Shown here: piece by piece, positions 12,731 through 24,108 of the stretch
How positions within the stretch are numbered: position 1 is the first letter of the stretch
How the letters are laid out: each line of letters begins with the position of its first letter
Assembly (NCBI GenBank): GCA_947179485.1
Contig: OX359246.1
Coordinates: 60,863,632 to 60,927,631, forward strand
Source: Allacma fusca
Lineage: Eukaryota; Arthropoda; Collembola; Symphypleona; Sminthuridae
Direction of reading: 5' to 3'
DNA length: 64,000 bases
The notes under the pieces: model-generated
Databases searched by the model: none
Told to the model about the DNA's origin: nothing
Seen by the model: the letters and a program-made list of their open reading frames with translations, nothing else
Made by a program: the position numbers and the translations under genes

Positions 12731-13347
12731 AAACCATATTTGCCTGTTTTTATGCTTTAAATGTTTCTAAGTAAAAGCAATTTAAAAACAAACATAATTA
12801 TATAAAGATGGATTATTTTTATAGGGCAATAAATAAGCGCGGCAGAGCATCGTAATATATTGTTGCGTCATAAACTACAGCGTGGTGCCAAAACTTCCCG
12901 ACTATTTCTTTTCATTGTGTTGTATTTAATTACGTTTATTGAGCAACGAGATTCCAAGAATTTTAAGTTTTTCTCTTTCCTTAATCTGTGTAAAAAATAG
13001 TAACTGCAAAACAGCCAAAAGATAATTAGCCAACAAGCTCTCACGACTACCACGCATAAATGTAATTATATATGTAATTATGTATATAATCGAATATTAA
13101 GAATGATGGATAAAGTGGGTCTTGTATATGAAAACAGCGTATCCTACATATATAATTAAATAAACCTATTTTCACACAAGTGCGCACATAAAAAAAAATT
13201 CAGAATAGATTACGGAAGCTTTGCTCTAGCAAAATAGACAAAGGTTGCTTTAAAATGATATTAGGGGCCATGTATTTTAGGGATTCGCTCTTATTGACTT
13301 AATAAGATGAGACTGCTCAGGCCACCAATGGGCCCATTGCAGATATA
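12731..13347. other. Intergenic DNA, no gene recognised
   Basis: Short frames only, with no repeats of note up to the transposon at 13351. Confidence 0.4.
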
Positions 13348-13350
13348 TTA

Positions 13351-15056
13351 GGGGCCATTCAAGTAATTCATAACGCAAAATTGGTCAAAATTTCACCCCC
13401 ACCCACATGCTGTAACGTTAGGGTAACGCTGACTAAACTACCCCCTACCCGACGTAACGCGTTACGCGTTTTTTTAAATGCTGCTTTAGCAAATACATTA
13501 GATTAAATATATGTATGCCTGCTTAAAGACTACGATTCATCCAGTAAAACTAGGTTTATTCAATTTGTGGCTTCAGCCTCACATTCAACAAATGGACTTT
13601 TTAACCGGTCAGGAATACTTTCAATAACTTCAATGTCACTGTCTTCATCATCACTGTCTGCATACTTGGCATGACATTATCGTTCATTTTTAAACTCTCG
13701 TTAATATCGTTATCGTTTATACAAAAATTTCCGATATGGATTTTGAAGAACGATATAAACGATAAACTTTTATACCGTAAAAGCATGGTGGGTACTATAA
13801 AAACAATGCAAGTGAGTTTCTTAAAATGGTTCCAGGTACCTGTTATATTTACAATTGACGTGAAATTCATTTTTTGGTGTATATTTCAGAAATATTATTC
13901 GGAAACCAAAATTTACTGTTATGGTAGCAATACCTAAAATCAATTGATATTAACAGTTGTCATTCAAATATACAAAATCCACTTGCGACCCCGTCACTGT
14001 CCTCGTTTACAATTTTCTCAGCAATCGTCTCACTTTTATCTCCTCATCCTCAATTATTATTTATTATTATTAATAAATTATCTCAATAATTGTTGGACGA
14101 ATTCGTTTCGGCATTTTATAAGTTTTTTTAAATGTGTCAGGAGTAATGAAGATATGTCTTGCAAATTTCCAGCTCTGCAAATTTGATAAAATAGTAAATT
14201 TGATTCATAAAAAAGATGGGTTGATGTCGTCTTATGGTTTGCTAATTGTTGTTGCTGTTCTTAAATAAAGTACCAAGCAACGAAACAGTGTAATAGTGAG
14301 TTTTTAATGGTTCCAGCGCTATGATCCAGGGCATTTTGGCTGTGGACATACAGTTTCAGCGATTATCGCTAGATTGTGCGATACCTTATTGTGACGATAT
14401 ATCGTTTGAAAAAAACGAGAATTATCGTTCAACATCGTTCGTCAAAAATGTACGATATTAACGAGAATATCGTATCGTTAGATCGTTAATATCATGCCTA
14501 CTGCATACACTTGTACAACGTACAACACATTCAATAATGTCCCGCGTTTATACTTTCAATTGTTTGAAACAATGAAGTCAGGCAGAATTTATGAAGTAAA
14601 TGTCCACAGCTTAAAGCTACAGCGTGATAATCACTTCCGTGATCCTCCTCCGGGGTACCCCGAAGGGGTTCGAAACATCCTCCACATGCAATAAATTGTA
14701 ATTTAAAATATTAAAATTAATAAACAAAATTCAATAAATGATGCACAATGCTTGAAATCTGTAGGGCGAATTTGGATTTTCCCTGGACAAATGTTTTCAA
14801 GGATATATGTGCAAAATCGTATATGTATGAAATTTACGTTACGTGTGTATAATAGGACCACCAACTCGTCGTAAACTTTGAAGCTTTAAAAACGAGTCAT
14901 TTAATTTTCAGAGCTTTCGCAGGTAAGAAGGATCATCAAAACATTGCGTTACATACCAAGGTATGATCTACGACCCCCCGATGCACGTAACAAAGCATAA
15001 CGTTAGTTTGTAAGGCCACCAACTACCCCTGCGTTATGAATTACTTGAACGGCCCC
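13351..15056 (+). mobile_element. Composite DNA transposon (PIF/Harbinger-like), complete copy
   Basis: The ends GGGGCCATTCAAGTAATTCA and the complement of GGGGCCGTTCAAGTAATTCA are inverted for 26 bp. Both are flanked by TTA (13348-13350 and 15057-15059), the target preference of PIF/Harbinger elements. It is non-autonomous and is split by an 835-bp hAT-like element. Without that insertion it would be about 0.86 kb. The left 949 bp are matched by the inverted copy at the window start. Confidence 0.75.
13666..14500. mobile_element. Nested non-autonomous hAT-like element, 835 bp
   Basis: The ends TTGGCATGACATTATCG and the complement of TAGGCATGATATTAACG are flanked by a perfect 8-bp duplication CTGCATAC (13658-13665 and 14501-14508). 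Subterminal repeats contain ATCGTT/AACGAT and CGATAT. The short frames of 80-89 codons inside resemble no transposase. Confidence 0.85.
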
Positions 15057-15059
15057 TTA

Positions 15060-15838
15060 TAGTCAGCAATTAGGGAAGAGAGGGAAGAGCGGATGTTAGG
15101 AGTATAATTTGAGACTACAAGGCGGTGACGGATTAAAAGCAAATCGTAAAATATATGACGAAAAGTCAGTCCTTATTCGTGATGTAGGTAATAATACTAA
15201 GGGATTATATCGGCATCTTCAAACATTGCAAAATATTGTGTGTAAGCAAAACCCGAATTCGGAAGAAACTAGCAACATTATTGTCAATGTACCAACCAAT
15301 TGAGTCCAATATTAGGTGTTGTTGTGAACAAAATGTTCGAACAATTCTGCAAGAGCATCTCAGTATAAGGATTTACAAGTATTGTCTGAAATTGTTCGAA
15401 AACCCTACTATTGACCAAATTTTGTTCACATATATAAAAGCATATATCCTTATGACTTTTTAAATTACAATATTTCAGAGATCATTAATATTAATACGTA
15501 ATGTTTAGTTAAATTGGAACCATCCAAACTGCAAGAAAATATTTGTTTAGACATTAGAATTTGCTTATTGCGAGTCAGATTTGAGAAACAGCTTATTCCA
15601 TTTACTATACAATTTTATCATTATTTTTTCATAGTTGCTATGTCTATTAATTGAAAGCTTCGCAGGTTCCGAGATATATCGCCAAAAATGTTTTTGACGA
15701 GACCGGGAAACCCGATATAATCAAAGTGGCGATATTTGGTATCCCTAATAGGTTTGTATTGTAAGGTATACATACATAGATGTAAGAAAGTGTAGTTTTA
15801 AAGAAGTGATTTTATCTGATGTAATAAAATGTAATGAG
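15060..15838. other. Intergenic DNA, no gene recognised
   Basis: Only two overlapping frames of 64 and 75 codons, neither with a recognisable motif. Confidence 0.4.
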
Positions 15839-16230
15839 TGTTAAAGGCCACCTCTCTAGCTGCGTCTAGAGAGAGGAAAGAATCCCTGACGAGGGACTTC
15901 TCACGCTCCACTTTTGGAAGCGTCAAGCCTATGTGTAATGTAATGAACACAGTGAATTTTGCCAATGTGTGTGCAAACCTTATTTTACCCTCTCAGTCTT
16001 GAACTGAGAGTTATTCCCGTTCCTTCTATTTTTGAGAATCCTCCGAGATTCATTATTGTATCATTTTTAGTATCAAAGATTATTGTTGAGTAACAATTAC
16101 TTTCAGTTTCCTTTCCTTTGAATAAATAAAGCCTTCGGGTTATTTCATTCATTTGTTGTGTGGAAAAGATAGAAGAGTTTATTAATTGCATTTGTCCAAT
16201 TATTTTCAGTAAAGCACGATCATTGATAAG
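15839..16230 (+). repeat. Diverged paralog of the segment at 18505-18795 of the array unit
   Basis: It shares, in the same order, a CACGCTCC block, a hairpin CTCTCAG-loop-CTGAGAG followed by TTATTCC, a GAATAAATAA block followed by TTCGGGTTATT, and the block AAGCACGATCATT. It could be the trace of an older duplication of the UGT upstream region or two copies of an LTR-like dispersed repeat. I found no clear LTR ends or target duplication. Confidence 0.55.
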
Positions 16231-16525
16231 TAATTAAGGTGGTTGGTGTTCACAAAGGTAGTGACCCTAGCTGACCTTCATAGTATGTATTCGCGTCACT
16301 AATAATTTCCCATAAATGGGTAATAATGTGAATACGTTAAATTTATTTACATGAATTTTATACTTACAAAGTACTACGCTTTTAATTAATGTATGTACTT
16401 GTGCGAATTGTATATAAATACTCTTCTTTTCTGTACGAGGCTTTTATTGTTAGCAGTTGCGGAGCTCCGAGAATTTGACAGTTCTCAGGACTCCGATTCA
16501 AGCAATATTTTACTAGGTTGGGTAG

Positions 16526-16924
16526 CAGGGTTGGCAAGTGGCAAGAATTGGCCTGGCCGTTATTCGTTAAAATCCGGTTCTTACCGGCTTGGTCCAATTG
16601 CTTGGGTTGGTATAAAATGGTCGTAATTAATATTATCCAAATAAATCCACTGTCCAATAAAACCCGGTTTTAACCTAAACGTACCACCGGCTTGGCTAAT
16701 ATTACGCATTCATGAACACAGCGTTGCCAAGTGGTCTGAAATGGCCTGGTTATTATTGGTTAAAATCCGGTTCTAACAGGCCCGGACCTGTCGTATAAGT
16801 TGGTATAAAATGGTCATAATTAATACTATCCAAATAAGTCCACTGTCCAATAAAAACCGGTTGTTACCATTTCTTGCCACTGACTTGGGCTTTATTGATA
16901 AAAGCCGGTTATTTGCCAACCATG
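16526..16924. mobile_element. hAT-like element A, 399 bp, unit 1
   Basis: It starts CAGGGTTGGCAA and ends TTGCCAACCATG, with a perfect 8-bp duplication TTGGGTAG (16518-16525 and 16925-16932). Internally it holds two imperfect direct copies of about 145 bp (about 16528-16672 and 16723-16867) with the shared core TTGGTATAAAATGGTC. Confidence 0.85.
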
Positions 16925-16969
16925 TTGGGTAGGTTTCAAGACAGCATACCTTCAACATGGGATTCACAC

Positions 16970-17910
16970 CAGTGCTCGGCACGGGTACGAAAAATCGGTA
17001 CCCGCACCCGTATCCGTACCCGAAGTGCGGGTAATGCAATATCTGGTATCTATACCCGTACCCATACCCGAGTATCCGGGTACAAATTTTTCATACTCGT
17101 ACCATCAATGTAATCTCAAACTATGTACCCGTACCCGCATTGTACCCGTACCCGAAAAATACTCGAAAATTGTACCCATACTCGGGTATCTCAGTGTCGT
17201 ACCCGTACTCGCACTCGGGTACTTTATATCCAGATTTCTCTAAATGTAGTACATAGCACGTTATGTATAATAATATATGACACCTTAGTGTATAATTTTT
17301 ACTAGCAAGAGCCGTATTTGATGTTGTATATTTTCATTGAAGAGTAGAAAAACTAGAAGCGTTTTTGTTAGAAATAAAATTAACTTGCAAACTTGCAGAT
17401 TCTTCAACATATTACCAACCGTTCAAAATTTAGTTGAATCCTATTTTTTTTTATTTATCCTATAAAATTTTAGGGAAACATGTTTCCCTAAAAGCATATA
17501 TTTTAGCTACAGTCGAAAATACATTTACTATGTTGTAAGGTTAAAAGAGTATTAACACTAAGCTATATGTATTCAGAAACACTAAAAATATGGATAGAAG
17601 TTTCAACCGTACGGGCATGATGGCATAAAATTCTTTAAAATGTCTCAATTCTCAACGTATCCAAATACTCGGGTACAATGATCGTGGGTACGAGTAAATG
17701 ATTCCATTATACCCGTACCCGATGGGTATATACCCATTTTGAAATCCTTGTACCCGTACTCACACCCATATCCGTACCCGAAATTTTGAGCCGACCAAAG
17801 TGTACCCGGGTAGTACCCGAAATTGATCGGGTACACAAAATCTGTACCCGGGTAGTACCCATACCCATACCCGTTTACCCGAGTATTACCCTTACCCGTG
17901 CCGAGCACTG
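16970..17910. mobile_element. hAT-like element B, 941 bp, unit 1
   Basis: Ends CAGTGCTCGGCACGGGTA and the complement thereof (CCCGTGCCGAGCACTG) are flanked by a perfect 8-bp duplication ATTCACAC (16962-16969 and 17911-17918). Both flanks of the core are packed with the word GTACCCG/CGGGTAC. The single-T difference between unit 1 and the other units lies in its core. Confidence 0.88.
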
Positions 17911-18802
17911 ATTCACACAGATCATAATTTAAAGACGGTAGGGGTCAAAAATTTCCGAAATTGTGACGATATTAAAGTACGGCCCCCAATAAGATGCCGG
18001 AAGCAAATATTTGCAATGAATACGGATTGTGAACATGAAACATTTGAAAATAATGTAATTGACGAACATAGTACCTCTAGATTGGTAAAAAGAAAGCTTA
18101 AAGTTCTCAAGGGTCAAACATGGGGCATCGATAGGGTGTTCGTTGGTTGATTATAAGTGTGCTCAACCATGATAATCTTCAAGACTGTATCAACATAAAA
18201 TTCAAAATGCTTCTAAAATTATGAATATGACACATTCTAGCAACGTAGCAACCACGTCTATGTATGCCATCGTTCCAATGCGAAACATACTGCGAAGCTG
18301 CCTTTTTAGTAGTAAAGCAATATTCAGTTTATTTCAAACCTGTTCGAAAATCGTAATGCTCCATGCACCCTTTGAAATTTCGTGTTTTTCTTTTACTGTA
18401 TGTACACCTCACCACTTGACTTGCATGCTATATGGTTCTAGAAATTTCGATATTAATTAATTTTGAGTAACTCATGAACATTATTGCGAATGAATCATTA
18501 TTGTGCAGGTGTAAGTACAGAGAGCGAAACCCAGACTCAGGGGTTTCACACGCTCCTGAGTGAGCTTCGAAGTAGTTACATAATGTTAGATGTAGAAATC
18601 TATAGTTTAATTTGCAAAACTCTCAGTCTTGTGCTGAGAGTTATTCCTTCCACTTGTACATATTTTTGTAGTAGTTGGTCTTCAAATAAAATCTTTCCTT
18701 TTCATTTTCCAGAATAAATAACCAGCGTTCGGGTTATTTTTCTCCCATCGAGTTTATTCAATCATTAATTACATCATTCATTAAAAGCACGATCATTCAG
18801 AT

Positions 18803-19667
18803 TAGTGGTCCCGATCTTTCAATTCTGAATCAAAAAAACTCGATTCGATTCAATTCAATTCTGATTCATCATTTTTCGATTCAATTCAAAGCATGAATTG
18901 AATCATTTCATTCAATTCACTTCATGAATGAAATCACGCGAAATGCCTTGAATCACGATTCAAATGATTCACTTGCAACGAATTTGTTTGCATATCCCGC
19001 TAAAAATGCAGCAAGTAACGCATCACATTAAAAATTTCGTACGTGTTTCTGAGAGACATTTTTGATTTTTGTTGGGAAACCGACTTATCAATTACTTTGT
19101 AAATAATAATTTTTATACATGAAATACATCAATTATTATAATTTATTATTACAGCATTTACTAACCGTCCAATTTAGATCATAATGTGACTATTAATTAG
19201 CAGGATATGCAACTCGAATTTGCTAAAGTTACAGTCAACTCTCGCTATAATCGATGCTCAATTTGCAATATTTGTCCCTTCTGACCATAGTGTTATATGT
19301 TGTGTAAATGGGAATCGGGAATGGAAATCCCAATCCCTTATATCAAATAATCCCTTATAAGGGTATCCCTTATAGCGAGAGTATACTGTATTGACAATTT
19401 TAGTGATAGTGAAATTTTTTGAATTATAATCTTTCGCGGTTTTATGTATGTAGTCATTATAAAATCCTGAAATAAAATGTTTATGTTACCACCTTTTACT
19501 GTCTGAATGATTTGAATCATCATTCGATTCAATTCAGCACGCAGAAATGAATCAAAGTGAATCCTGTGAAGCGTGAATTGAATCGAATCATTGAATTTCA
19601 TTCAATTCATAATTTGAATTGAATCAAAACGAATTTTTTGAATTGAATTGAAAGATTGGGACCACTA
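18803..19667. mobile_element. hAT-like element C, 865 bp, unit 1
   Basis: Ends TAGTGGTCCC and GGGACCACTA are flanked by a perfect 8-bp duplication ATTCAGAT (18795-18802 and 19668-19675). Subterminal arrays use GATTCAATTC/GAATTGAATC. It ends about 250 bp upstream of the UGT start codon and so may sit in its promoter region. Confidence 0.88.
19232..19388. mobile_element. pogo/mariner-type MITE nested in element C, unit 1
   Basis: A 157-bp element with ends CAGTCAACTCTCGCTATAA and the complement of CAGTATACTCTCGCTATAA, flanked by TA on both sides. This end sequence is typical of Tc1/mariner (pogo-like) MITEs. Confidence 0.75.
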
Positions 19668-19918
19668 ATTCAGATTATCCAGTTGCTTTGTTTATTTACA
19701 ATTTTGTGAGTTTCTCCTCGTTAAACTTATAATATATCTTCATTTTTGGCTGATCTGGAAAAACATTTCTAGAGTTCTCCTTCGAAGTTCCTATTATTAC
19801 ATGTACATATGAGCAGTTGCAATTGCTACTCACATTTACTAAATTTTTCCTACGGAGTATATACACACGAACCATATTTACCCCAATCTGCTACATTCAA
19901 AATCACATACAATTCAAC

Positions 19919-21787
19919 ATGCAGTATGGACTTGTGCTGTTTATCAAACTATTGATCGTCATTGAAGTTCTCAGTGGAAATATCCTTGTTCTTTGTCCCA
20001 TGTGTCCACGAAGTCATAAGATCGTTATTGAAGCCACGATTGAGTCCCTAGCAAAGCGAAATCATTCAATTACAATTGTTTCAAGCTATAAAACTCCAAC
20101 TGAGATTCCAAACATCCACGACATTGTAGTCATGGAAGGGTTTGACTACGTTGCTAATACTAATCTTTTAAATTTGCGAGAATACGGCTTTAGAGGTTTC
20201 TATAAATTTGATCCCTACAGTATAATTTCAGAAGGATGTCATGCCACCTACCGGAATCCACATGTCATGAACTTACTTAATACCACCTTCGATTTGATCT
20301 TAATGGATGCATTTGGCAACCACTGCCTTCATCCATTTGCTCACAAACTCAAAGCTCCCGTTATTCGTTCAATGCCACTTCCATCGCCAGCCCCGATGGC
20401 CATGCAAATGGGTAATTATTTACCCCCATCGTTTGTTCCGGATCCCGTGCTACCCTTTCGTGACCGAATGAACTTCTTTCAGAGAACAATAAATTTCATT
20501 GTGCCAAAGTTAGTTTACCAATTATCCTATTTCTCATGGTATTCTAAATACGACAGCATTGCCAAACAGTATTTAGGAGAGGATCTTCCTAGTGTGGCGG
20601 AACTAGAATCGGATATTAGCATGACTCTTCAGAACACACACTTTTTAATTAATAACCCTCGACCATCCTTACCGGATTTTGTTGAGATTGGTTGTGTTCT
20701 TTGCCGTTCCGGAAGGCCCTTACCAAATGTAAATAAACACAAAACATACACAATAGTGTGGAAAGCGTTTTGAAAGGACTCAATTTCAGCTCATTTGAAT
20801 TTCTAGGATTTGGAAGATTTTGTGACTGGATCAAAAGGGGGTCTCATTTTGTTCAGTTTCGGCTCCATTTTCAAAGGCCAGGATATGCCAGATGAAATGA
20901 GGAAAGCATTTTTGAATGTTTTTTCCCGCTTAAAACAACGCGTGCTATGGAAATGGGAACATGAGGACATGGACGATTTGCCATCAAATGTAAAACTATC
21001 AAAATGGCTTCCACTACAGGATATCTTAGGTGGGTAATTATGTATGGATTGATTTATATAATTATTTTTTAGTCAGTTATGTCATTTTGTACGGATTTTC
21101 CCACGTCGCATACATATATTAATATGTACATTTAAATATGTGTATCGATGTTTGCCGATCCTATCAATATCTAGCTCATTCCAACACAAAGTTGTTTATT
21201 ACTCATGGGGGTTTCCTGAGCACCCAGGAGGCTCTTTACCACGGAGTGCCAATGGTGGGGTTGCCCCTTTATTTTGATCATGACATTAACATGAACCGGT
21301 ATGTGGAGTTAGAGGTAGCTCTCTCAGTGGAAATACTCAACCTGAAGGAGAAAGATTTATCTGATGCTATTAAAATTGTGCTGGATAATCCAAAGTGAGT
21401 CACTTCATCATGTGATATTCTTGTGTATTTTGTTTGGTCTTGAGAATTATTATGTGACAGTAACACATGGTATCTATGGGAAACTCAAACAGGTACGGCG
21501 TCAATGTGAGAACTTTGTCAAGGATCTTTCGAGATCAGCCTCAGTCTGGCATTGACACCGCCGTGTTCTGGTCAGAGTACGTCATGCGACACAAGGGGGC
21601 TCCCCAGCTTCGTTCCATCTCCAGGAAGCTCAATTTCATCCAGTTTCATTGCTTGGATGTAATTATATTCCTCATTTGTTTATTTACTGGAGGATTTGTG
21701 CTAATAATTTGGGCTTCCAAGAAATTCTTTTCCATGTTTTTCCATGTGAGTTCATTTAATACATATGGGGAGAAAAAGTTACAGTGA
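19919..21787 (+). CDS. UDP-glycosyltransferase, array copy 1, four exons, 515 aa
   Basis: Exons 19919-20728, 20807-21029, 21175-21394 and 21493-21787 join to 1548 nt, with the same intron positions and phases as the gene at 3101-5073. I chose the internal ATG at 19919 over an in-frame upstream ATG at 19817 because it gives a signal peptide directly before NILVLCPMC; the longer start would bury it. Catalytic His is about residue 33 (PRSHK) and Asp about 130 (LILMDAF). The signature LFITHGG...LPLYFD is present, but residue 380 after the conserved Asp is His (codon 21279-21281) where UGTs carry Gln. The C-terminus has FRDQP, one membrane span and a Lys-rich tail. The fold is intact; donor preference may be altered. 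Confidence 0.93.
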
Positions 21788-21881
21788 TTTGAGATTTTGA
21801 ACTTTATTTAATATTTTTGGCCGATAATGATATGAACACTGATTGTGAGCCCAACCAACTAAAATCAGTTTCTATAGTTAT

Positions 21882-21887
21882 AATAAA
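21882..21887 (+). promoter_or_regulatory. Candidate poly(A) signal AATAAA, UGT copy 1
   Basis: The hexamer lies 95 bp after the stop codon. It is preserved in the diverged copy 4 (45030-45035), which supports it slightly. Confidence 0.5.
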
Positions 21888-21968
21888 ATCTATGAACTTG
21901 ACTTGTCTTCACGTTTGTCGGACTTATAATTATAGTTCTTATAATTATTGTAGCATAAAACCTGACAT

Positions 21969-23671
21969 CAAAGATGCTAAACTGATTTTACCTATCCTAC
22001 ATCCTACCTATACAATTAGTTTAGGAGGGGCCTTCCTTCTCCCGTATTTGTGCAATTGTAGGGCCTATATCCTTCCCTACAAGTAGGCATTTGCGGCTGC
22101 CTACATTTCTGCCTATATAGGGATACGGAAAGTGTTATCCCTTTCCTACATGCAGGGCTGGAATATTCGAAATATACGGATACAATTCTGATAAAAATTA
22201 ATCCTAACGGATTCCAATCCCAATTCAAATGTATTTGTTTTCATGAAATGAAAATTCCAATTCAATTTATTCAAATATTTTCTATGAATTCCAATACAAT
22301 TCAAATACTTTAGTTATTAAATATTAATACCCGGAGGTACTAGAGCTCCGAAATATATCGTAACTTTACAACTAAAAAGCCAGAAATTGTCTAAATTTGG
22401 CAATTATGAATGCAAAGAAGCCAGGGGATATGACAGACCATTTTATAATGGCGTTACTGCTTAATCTACACAAGTAGCATAACCGTAAATGACGTGTTGA
22501 TTCTCCTTGTTTTTCAGGGATACCCTAGTAGTCAAAAAAGTGATCTGCATACTCTTTCCCATGAAATAGACCCCTTTCCCAAATCAGAAAATGACTGACA
22601 AATGAATTAAATTCCTATAGCGATTCAGCGAATCATTTCCGTAAAAAAATTGTGTCGTTGCTTTGCGTCATTTTGTAGAGTCAAACGTATTCCCAAATTG
22701 TGTATTCCATCGAGGAGTTTAAAAAAAATATGTAATGGCTGAGAAAGAACTTCTTCGATTTTTGAATTTACGAGAAACACTTCAATATTTCACGGAATTT
22801 TCGGATATCAAAGTATTGGATACAGTATTCAAATATAAATTTTGAATACTAATTCGAATACAAATATTTTTTTCGATTCAATAGTTTTAAATACTTCAAA
22901 AAATATATTTAAGAATACCAATTCCGATAAAAATATCACAAAATAGGAATGAAATACCGATTCCAATTCTGATTCCGATTTGAATGACCAGCCCTGCCTA
23001 CATGTGACCCTATACTGCAGAATTAAAATATATTTTTATTGAAATTCACAAATTACATTTTGCTGTTTATTTTAGCAAATTTATTTTGGCCATATAGTTT
23101 AGACAAAATTTAGGCCATCCCTCATATGCAACAACTTTTAAGCAAACACTCGCAATTGTTTGTTACTATGTATCATATATTTAAACAAACTGATTTTGAG
23201 TACTTCTTCAAAATTAATGTTACTCGTGCATTATGTGAAACCTCGTATTGAGCGGGTCTATTGCAAGTTACAGTAAGTATAAGCCATCGAGCAATCACAT
23301 ACAATATATGTACATGTACTTAGTTATGTATGGATATTATTTTGAATGGGAAATCTCACATGTCTCTGCAGTAGCCTGATATTTCAACGTTTAAAAATCG
23401 TTATGATTTGCATTGAGAGAATACTTCCATAATGTGACAATAGTTATGTATATACATCCTATATATTTGCCTTCATACAAGCGTGTTCTCGTGCTGCCTA
23501 CATATTTGCCTATATGACCGCGTGTATGCAGGCGTGCATTTCCTATTTATAGGCATTTTTTCTGCAAAAACCAGTGCACCCTATTTTGCCTATAATTTTT
23601 TCTGAAAATAGCTCGCACCCTATAAATAGGCCTACAAGTAGGCCTACATGTAGGATAGGCTAGCATCTTTG
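21969..23671. mobile_element. hAT-like element D, 1703 bp, with nested element E, unit 1
   Basis: Ends CAAAGATGCTA and TAGCATCTTTG are flanked by CCTGACAT (21961-21968) and CCTGAAAT (23672-23679), one mismatch in 8. Subterminal arrays use GCCTACA/TGTAGGC words. Unit 4 has the uninterrupted site (CCTGACATTAATCAAATCG, about 45352), which confirms the borders. Confidence 0.88.
22153..22996. mobile_element. hAT-like element E, 844 bp, nested in D, unit 1
   Basis: Ends CAGGGCTGG and CCAGCCCTG are flanked by a perfect 8-bp duplication CCTACATG (22145-22152 and 22997-23004). Subterminal DNA is rich in AATTCAAATA and ATTCCAATTC words. It interrupts element D and so is younger than D. Confidence 0.88.
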
Positions 23672-23743
23672 CCTGAAATTAATAAAATCGTTTCACTTCG
23701 CCCCTGAAAAGTCATATAAGAGTAAGAAGACATGTCAATTTTC

Positions 23744-23880
23744 TTTCGCGACCAGCGAATTCACTTTTTCACACCTTCGATACAACTGTATTCTAGTCCA
23801 AGTACGTTATCCGCCAGAAGAGGGCACCAATCTTGGGCTCCGGTGCTGAAGCCAATCTGAAGCTGGTTGAGACTTGTGAC
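23744..23880 (+). pseudogene. Relic of a UGT last exon, unit 1
   Basis: It retains FRDQ and then, after a deleted stretch and a frame change, V-F-stop-S-K-Y-V-I-R-Q-K-R-A-P, matching VFWSEYVMRHKGAP of the live gene. The Trp codon has become TAG. The membrane-span part is not recognisable. The same TAG is in the diverged unit 4 copy, so the inactivation predates the array. Confidence 0.75.
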
Positions 23881-23982
23881 AGTTGTGAGTCACAACTTGT
23901 GACCTTCATCCGGTAAAATTTTTCGTTGAAATTGAAATATATTTTCCTTAATACTTGCTTTTCATTATCCTGGCGTTTAAGG

Positions 23983-24108
23983 TCAGAGATTGCTGAAATT
24001 CGAATTAAAAAGGCCAGTATGGGGCAAATTCAGCTAGCACTGCTGAGGATGACCAGGTACAAGAGTGCTCTGAAGCAGGAAATGTTTGAAGTTATTTATG
24101 CTCACTAA
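23983..24108 (+). other. 126-nt open segment at the unit end, unit 1
   Basis: It encodes 41 residues beginning S-E-I-A-E-I-R and ending V-I-Y-A-H before TAA. The unit 4 counterpart (45640-45765) is also open and of equal length despite about ten substitutions, mostly amino-acid changing. I do not recognise it. It may be a relic exon or chance. Confidence 0.35.

Noticed and set aside
16970..17910. Minisatellite or CRISPR-like array of GTACCCG repeats
   Set aside because: The repeats are degenerate, face each other and lie inside inverted ends with an 8-bp target duplication, so they are subterminal parts of a transposon.
19817..19918. 34-residue N-terminal extension of the array UGT from an upstream in-frame ATG
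   Set aside because: It would place the signal peptide internally; the ATG at 19919 aligns with the start of the related UGT at 5073.
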